DNA of 19,639 nucleotides from Candidatus Hydrogenedentes bacterium CG07_land_8_20_14_0_80_42_17 (GTDB lineage: Bacteria > UBA8481): assembly GCA_002780065.1 (NCBI GenBank), contig PEWQ01000110.1, forward strand, positions 1,089 through 20,727, written 5' to 3'. The notes under the pieces are model-generated. The model was not told the DNA's origin and did no database searches. It saw only the letters and a program-made list of their open reading frames with translations. The first letter of the stretch is position 1. The number at the start of each line of letters is the position of its first letter. A program made the translations under genes and the position numbers. This document shows positions 15,378 to 19,639 of the stretch, piece after piece.

Positions 15378-18300
15378 ATGACTGATATTTTAAACATAGA
15401 TTCTAATTTAGATACACCGAAAAATGAAAAGAAAGCCGGATTGGATAGAATACTTTCATGCCTCGCTCACGGCGAAGTCACTTCCGAAGAAAGAATACTT
15501 CTTCAGAAAGCAGAATTAATGGAAATAAGATTTGAACGGAAAAAATCGCTAATCATAGTTGTGATGGACCTACCCGCAATTCTTACTGATGATACATTAA
15601 AGAGGATAGAGGTTGCGGCTGTAAAAGCAATTCCAGGAATGACAATTAAGATTGAGCGTTTCGAGCGCGAATTCAATTCGACTGAAATTGTTACTGAAGA
15701 TGCGCTGAAAGAAAATTGGGAATCTGTTGTATCCGGAGTTAAATCAAAAATGACTCAGTCTATTCCTTGGCTCTTAGTTTCACAGCCTCAGCTTAAAGCC
15801 GAAACGTTGAATGTTGTTTGTGCGGATTCGATAGCCGCAGGAAGACTGACAGTTTTGAAATGCGGAGATGCATTTTTGCAAGAGATCAATAAGAGATGGC
15901 AAGGAGTAAAAAAGATTAAGTTTGTGGAAGGTTCGCTCGAACTTCCATTGCCGGAGAAAAAAAAGGTGCGAAGCTCAAAGCAGAAATCTTTTGAACTGCT
16001 TGCCGGCGCTGAATTTCCGCTGAGAGCAGACTCTATGAAGATTCAGGATATTGCAACTCCTGTACGATACGCAGTGATTCAAGGCTCGCTTTTTAACATC
16101 AACATTCGTGAAGGCAGGAAAAGAGTTTTCACTGCCGGAGTTACAAACAATGAAGACTCAATACGCGTAAAGTTATTTGAACCGCCTGAAAAAATTTCCG
16201 AATTACGCAATGGAGATTATGTAAAAGTTGGAGGCAAAATCGAATCGGATACTTTTATGAACAATGAGCTATGCCTCTCTATCCGCGATATTGCGCGATT
16301 GGGGCAAAATCTCAGAATCGACAAAGCTGTTCGCAAGCGAATCGAGTTCAACTGTCACACAAAATTGTCGCGTCTTAATGGGCTGATTGATATTGAGAGC
16401 CTTATAAACACAGCGAAGAGATGGGGCTGGGATAAATTTGTTTTGACTGATGACTCAGTGGTGCAGGCTTTTCCAAAATTATATTCGCTTTCAAAATCAG
16501 CAGGCATACAAATGGGGCTTGGCTGTCAGATAAATTTTGTCGATGATACTAAAAAAATATTCAAAACTCAAAATTCAAAATTCGACAAAATGATAAGCGG
16601 TTCTGCTGTTGTATTTGATCTCGAAACAACAGGGCTTTCGGCAAATTCAAATAAAGTAATCGAGGTTGGAGCATATCGAGTTGAGAAGGGAAGGCTTGCC
16701 GAAGAATTTCATTCATTCGTTAATTCAGGCGAAAAGCTTTCTCCAGTTATTACGAAGCTTACAGGTATAAACGATGAAATGCTGGTTGGCGCTCCGGAGT
16801 GGAAAGAAGTTTTAGAAAAGTTCAGAAAATTTATCGGTGATTCGGTGTTGATTGCTCACAACGCAGATTTCGACGCGGGATTTTTAAGAAAGCATTGGCC
16901 GAAGAAAAACGAATTTCCTCCGCTTGCTGATACTCTTGGTATTTGCCGAGCACTATTGCCAAGAATTAAGAATTTTCAGTTAGGAACTATTGCAAAAGAA
17001 TTGAAGGTGCCTTTGGTTGAGGCTCATAGAGCTGTTGAAGACGCCAGAGCGCTTGCGCGAATATGGCTGGAATTGTGCGTTAGATTGAAAGATGCAGGCA
17101 TAACTAAATTTGCTCAATTGAATGAACTGATTCCTAAAATTGAAGCGAAGAGACTTCATTCGAATGAGGCGGTTCTGATTGCGAAAAATAGAATCGGACT
17201 AAAAAATCTTTACCGAATCGTTACTGCATCGCATTTTGAACATTTCTATATTCGCCCGCGGGTTCCTTCTTCTTTGGTTAATAAACTTCGCGAAGGATTG
17301 CTGTTAGGCTCTGGAGCCACAGAGGGGCCTATATTCGATTCTATTGTTAGAGGAGACGACAAAAAGGAAATAGAAAGAATAGCGAAGAATTTTGATTATC
17401 TGGAAATAGCTCCGCCTGATCTTTATTCTGATAAACTAGCTGAAGGAATATTCAATTCCGAAGATGAAATTCATGAGCTGATTCGAGTGGTAATAGAGCT
17501 CGGCAAAAAAATGAACAAACCTGTAATCGCCGTTTCGAAAGCGTATCATCTTGAGTCTCATTTGTCTGCCTCGAGGAAGATTGTGAGAATTCAGAAAAGT
17601 CATAATTTGCCTTCTCATCATTTGAGGACAACGGATGAGATGCTTGAGAGTTTTTCATTTCTCGGAAAGGAGCTTGCCGAGGAAGTTGTTATTGACGCTC
17701 CGTCAAAACTATTCGATACACTTGAAGACGTGTCGCCTTTACCAAAAGGATTCTTTCCTCCGATTATTGACGGAGCGGATGTAGAACTGCAAAAGGTGAC
17801 GATGGAGAAGGCTACAGAACTTTACGGAGGCAAAGACCGCAAATTTGAAGATGTGCCGGATATAATTAAAAATTCAATCGAGAAGGAATTGAAAGCGATA
17901 ATCGGAAATGGATTTGCAGTTCTTTATCTCATTGCTATGAGGCTTGTAAAAAGTTCGCTGAAAAATGGATTTGTTGTTGGCTCCCGCGGTTCGGTCGGCT
18001 CTTCACTTGTCGCATTTCTTTCGGGAATTACAGAGGTGAATCCGCTTCCTCCTCATTATCGATGTTCAAAATGCGGTCGAGTTGAATTTTTTACAGAGAA
18101 GAATAAAAAAGGTTCTTGCGGTCCTGACTTGCCTCCAAAGGATTGCTGCGGCGAGGCTATGATTTGCGATGGATATGAAATTCCTTTTGAAGCTTTTATG
18201 GGATGGGAAGGAAACAAAGTTCCGGATATTGATTTGAATTTTGCAGGCGAGTATCAGGGAAGGGCAATGCGCGAGATTGAAGAGACATTTGGGAAAGAAT

Positions 18301-19639
18301 ATGTTTTTCGTGCCGGCACAATCAGCACTCTTCAAGCACGAAATGCTCTGGGCATCGTAAAAAAGCATCTCGAAGAAAATGGAATTACGATGAAGCCGAT
18401 CGAGATGGAACGGCACGCATCGATATTAACTGAGGTTGCGCGCACGACAGGCCAGCATCCTGGCGGCATTGTGATTATTCCAAAGGATAAGGAAATATAT
18501 GATTTTATGCCTGTTCAGCGGCCGGCAAATTCTGAAGAGTCCGATTCGATTACGACTCATTTCGATTTTCATTCGTATGAGGGAACGGTCGTAAAGGTCG
18601 ACGTGCTTGCGCATGAGGCTCCAACTGCGATCAGAATGCTTCATTCGATTACGCAAATAGATCCTATGACGGTGCCTATCAACGATAAAAAACTTCTTTC
18701 TCTTTTCAACTCGCCTAAAGCTCTTGGAATAACTGAATCGAGATTGGGTTATCCTTCGGGCACGCTTGGAGTTCCTGAATTCGGAACGCCAATGGCAATG
18801 GGAATACTTTCGGATACTCGCCCCGAGACAATAGATGAGCTGATCAGAATTTCCGGCGTTTCGCATGGCGAAGGCGTATGGCAGGGAAACGCTCAGACAT
18901 TGATAAAAAGTGGTTCTGCCAGACTCTCCGAGGTGATAGCTACCCGTGAGGACATAATGAACGGACTTATCAAATTTGGAATTAAGCCGGCACGAGCGTT
19001 TGGAATAATGGAGCGCGTAAGGAAAGGCAAAGGCTTGACTGCGGAAGACGAAGCCGAGATGCAAAAGCATCGAGTTCCGCAATGGATGATCGACAGCTGT
19101 AAGAAGATTCGATACATGTTTCCTAAAGCCCACGCAGCCGCTTATGTTTTGATGTCGCTTCGTATTGCATGGTTTAAACTTTATTACCCCGCCGCTTTTT
19201 ATTCGACTTGGCTGACTATAAATGTAGAGGATTTCAGTTATGATATAGCGGCAGGCGGCGAGAAAGCGGTTGCAAAGGCTTTGTCAGAATTTAAAAAGAA
19301 AGAACGTGAACGTCTGACTACGAAGAAAGAGGAAGACAAAGCAGTGGTATTAGAAATTATTAGAGAGATGTTCTTGAGAGGTATAAGTCTTGAACCAGTC
19401 GATATCAGAAGATCAGACTGCACAAAATTTATTGTGGAAAACAATTCGGTTCGCGCTCCGCTTCTTTCAGTTCAGGGACTTGGAGAAAAGGCGGCAAAAA
19501 AAATCGAGAAGGCGCTAAAAGAGGAACAGATTTTAAGCGTTGAAGATTTGATAACCAAAACTTCACTTTCACGCCCGATTGCTGAGCGCTTGAAGTCGTA
19601 CGGTGCATTCGGTGACATGCCCGAATCCAATCAGCTTAA
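15378..19639 (+). CDS. polC: DNA polymerase III alpha subunit, PolC type (3' end beyond window)
   Basis: PolC is the replicative polymerase with built-in proofreading. I read 1420 complete codons without a stop, plus two bases of the next. The C-terminus MPESNQL matches the last residues of PolC just before the clamp-binding QLSLF-type end, so only a few codons are missing. The window's final TAA is out of frame. In order: an N-terminal domain; an OB fold (about 230-315); the first half of PHP (about 320-400); a DEDDh exonuclease with DLETTG (Asp414, Glu416), AHNADFD (Asp499) and HRAVED (His550, Asp555); the rest of PHP; then polymerase. The catalytic aspartates are Asp950 and Asp952 (VPDIDLNF) and Asp1075 (KVDVL). 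SRGSVGSSLV and TTGQHPGGI(V) are family-typical. Zinc-region cysteines are at 896, 899, 914, 923, 924 and 930. The PHP metal ligands are largely lost. The start is the first ATG in frame; no Shine-Dalgarno is seen. Confidence 0.96.
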   Translation, partial: MTDILNIDSNLDTPKNEKKAGLDRILSCLAHGEVTSEERILLQKAELMEIRFERKKSLIIVVMDLPAILTDDTLKRIEVAAVKAIPGMTIKIERFEREFNSTEIVTEDALKENWESVVSGVKSKMTQSIPWLLVSQPQLKAETLNVVCADSIAAGRLTVLKCGDAFLQEINKRWQGVKKIKFVEGSLELPLPEKKKVRSSKQKSFELLAGAEFPLRADSMKIQDIATPVRYAVIQGSLFNINIREGRKRVFTAGVTNNEDSIRVKLFEPPEKISELRNGDYVKVGGKIESDTFMNNELCLSIRDIARLGQNLRIDKAVRKRIEFNCHTKLSRLNGLIDIESLINTAKRWGWDKFVLTDDSVVQAFPKLYSLSKSAGIQMGLGCQINFVDDTKKIFKTQNSKFDKMISGSAVVFDLETTGLSANSNKVIEVGAYRVEKGRLAEEFHSFVNSGEKLSPVITKLTGINDEMLVGAPEWKEVLEKFRKFIGDSVLIAHNADFDAGFLRKHWPKKNEFPPLADTLGICRALLPRIKNFQLGTIAKELKVPLVEAHRAVEDARALARIWLELCVRLKDAGITKFAQLNELIPKIEAKRLHSNEAVLIAKNRIGLKNLYRIVTASHFEHFYIRPRVPSSLVNKLREGLLLGSGATEGPIFDSIVRGDDKKEIERIAKNFDYLEIAPPDLYSDKLAEGIFNSEDEIHELIRVVIELGKKMNKPVIAVSKAYHLESHLSASRKIVRIQKSHNLPSHHLRTTDEMLESFSFLGKELAEEVVIDAPSKLFDTLEDVSPLPKGFFPPIIDGADVELQKVTMEKATELYGGKDRKFEDVPDIIKNSIEKELKAIIGNGFAVLYLIAMRLVKSSLKNGFVVGSRGSVGSSLVAFLSGITEVNPLPPHYRCSKCGRVEFFTEKNKKGSCGPDLPPKDCCGEAMICDGYEIPFEAFMGWEGNKVPDIDLNFAGEYQGRAMREIEETFGKEYVFRAGTISTLQARNALGIVKKHLEENGITMKPIEMERHASILTEVARTTGQHPGGIVIIPKDKEIYDFMPVQRPANSEESDSITTHFDFHSYEGTVVKVDVLAHEAPTAIRMLHSITQIDPMTVPINDKKLLSLFNSPKALGITESRLGYPSGTLGVPEFGTPMAMGILSDTRPETIDELIRISGVSHGEGVWQGNAQTLIKSGSARLSEVIATREDIMNGLIKFGIKPARAFGIMERVRKGKGLTAEDEAEMQKHRVPQWMIDSCKKIRYMFPKAHAAAYVLMSLRIAWFKLYYPAAFYSTWLTINVEDFSYDIAAGGEKAVAKALSEFKKKERERLTTKKEEDKAVVLEIIREMFLRGISLEPVDIRRSDCTKFIVENNSVRAPLLSVQGLGEKAAKKIEKALKEEQILSVEDLITKTSLSRPIAERLKSYGAFGDMPESNQL

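Noticed and set aside
18426-19133. 235-residue open frame on the minus strand
   Set aside because: It lies wholly antisense to the conserved polymerase domain of polC and has no recognisable family, signal or ribosome site. polC codon structure explains it.
19637-19639. TAA as the polC stop codon
   Set aside because: The PolC frame from 15378 reads CAG CTT followed by two bases, so this TAA is out of frame. The protein ends ...ESNQL at the window edge and continues beyond it.

Overview
The window is ordinary bacterial chromosome: dense genes, short gaps, one-base and four-base stop/start overlaps, and no rRNA, tRNA, CRISPR array, phage genes or insertion-sequence transposase that I can see. 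Most genes are moderately AT-rich. A PolC-type replicative polymerase occupies the right end. PolC is known from Firmicutes, Fusobacteria, Thermotogae and some uncultured lineages, so this is unlikely to be a typical proteobacterium. A lipoprotein signal, a vertebrate/Xanthomonas-type N-acetylglutamate synthase and REP-like repeats do not point clearly to one phylum. I do not assign the organism further.

Layout. 1-170: two REP-like repeat copies. 170-1840 (minus): a visibly AT-richer gene for a solitary OLD-like ABC ATPase with a TOPRIM-like C-terminal region, the best candidate here for a horizontally acquired or defence gene. 1841-1944: divergent promoter region. 1945-8290 (plus): an apparent operon of small lipoprotein, phosphohexomutase, mutS and mutL. 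8291-8416: a small non-coding inverted-repeat (MITE/REP-like) element that starts at the last base after the mutL stop codon. 8462-13896 (plus): glyQ, glyS, a VKOR-DsbA fusion and a GNAT/DUF619 N-acetylglutamate synthase. 13877-15184 (minus): a MurJ/MviN-family flippase-like membrane protein whose 3' end overlaps the synthase gene by 20 bp. 15185-15377: divergent promoter region. 15378 to the window end (plus): polC, 1420 complete codons, open at the right edge. The final TAA of the window is out of frame with it, so the gene continues outside.

The core content is DNA replication and repair (polC, mutS, mutL), translation (glyQS), oxidative protein folding (VKOR-DsbA), arginine biosynthesis (N-acetylglutamate synthase) and envelope/sugar metabolism (phosphohexomutase, flippase). 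MutL keeps endonuclease-type motifs and no mutH is seen, which fits the MutH-independent mismatch repair of most bacteria. The genes look functionally mixed; co-transcription rather than one pathway links them.

I did not find a clearly new multi-gene system. The most interesting observations are: four transcription-unit-leading genes lack a Shine-Dalgarno sequence and each has a -10-like hexamer exactly 8 nt before its ATG (possible leaderless mRNAs); a PolC whose PHP domain has lost several metal ligands; a perfect 29-bp inverted-repeat element abutting the mutL stop; and an N-acetylglutamate synthase whose kinase half looks catalytically dead.
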